Assembly (NCBI GenBank): GCA_949316235.1
Contig: OX438750.1
Location: 1,812,501 to 1,876,500 of the forward strand
Source of the DNA: Oegoconia quadripuncta
Lineage: Eukaryota; Arthropoda; Insecta; Lepidoptera; Autostichidae
Direction: 5' to 3'
Length of the DNA: 64,000 bases
A model generated the notes under the pieces. That model did no database searches. It was given only the letters and a program-made list of their open reading frames with translations, and was not told the DNA's origin. Position numbers and translations under genes: made by a program. Below, in pieces: positions 63,991 to 64,000 of the stretch (position 1 is the first letter of the stretch; each line of letters opens with the position of its first letter).

Positions 63991-64000
63991 TAATTTATTA

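Overview
The window looks like intronic and intergenic DNA from an insect, most likely a moth or butterfly (inference). It is AT-rich and packed with young and old transposable elements: at least three tRNA-derived SINE families in multiple copies, LINE fragments of several clades (RTE, Jockey/CR1-like, I-like with RNase H, R1-like 3' ends), Helitron-like repeats ending in CTAG, many terminal-inverted-repeat (TIR) elements with TA or TTAA target duplications, and one structurally complete gypsy-class errantivirus. There is no bacterial or phage signature.

Layout. 1-11 kb: SINE and LINE fragments, two opposite copies of one TA-flanked TIR element, and a TIR element with a CpG-rich core. 11.7-15.0 kb: a 5'-truncated LINE (minus strand) whose open frame runs back into an adjoining SINE. 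15.0-25.9 kb: a ~360 bp direct repeat on either side of a three-level nest, an I-like LINE broken by a SINE which is itself broken by a 7.5 kb errantivirus with gag, pol and env and two 300 bp LTRs that read as identical. 26-30 kb: a deletion derivative of a Tc1/mariner element, a TTAA-flanked TIR element, a host exon, and a CA/TG microsatellite. 30-42 kb: sparse DNA, then nested SINEs, a 97 bp minisatellite, LINE tails and a probable first exon of an Hsp70-type gene. 42.5-46.2 kb: a LINE with an unbroken endonuclease-reverse transcriptase ORF. 46-64 kb: LINE 3' ends, SINEs, foldback elements, perfect palindromes and further host exons.

Host genes. Two minus-strand exons (56688-56806 and 28012-28170) have good splice sites, compatible phases and encode adjacent parts of a CDC25-type RasGEF domain, so a Ras/Rap-family exchange-factor gene crosses the window with a ~28.5 kb transposon-filled intron. 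Other candidate exons lie at 57.2-57.4, 58.6 and 63.4-63.6 kb. A plus-strand first exon with the Hsp70/actin phosphate-binding motif (39344-39375) sits antisense inside that large intron.

The errantivirus is the best candidate for an active unit. Its gag and pol overlap with a slippery heptamer, pol and env share an ATGA, the catalytic residues I can see are present, and a tiny leader exon with a strong donor would supply an in-frame start to a spliced env message.
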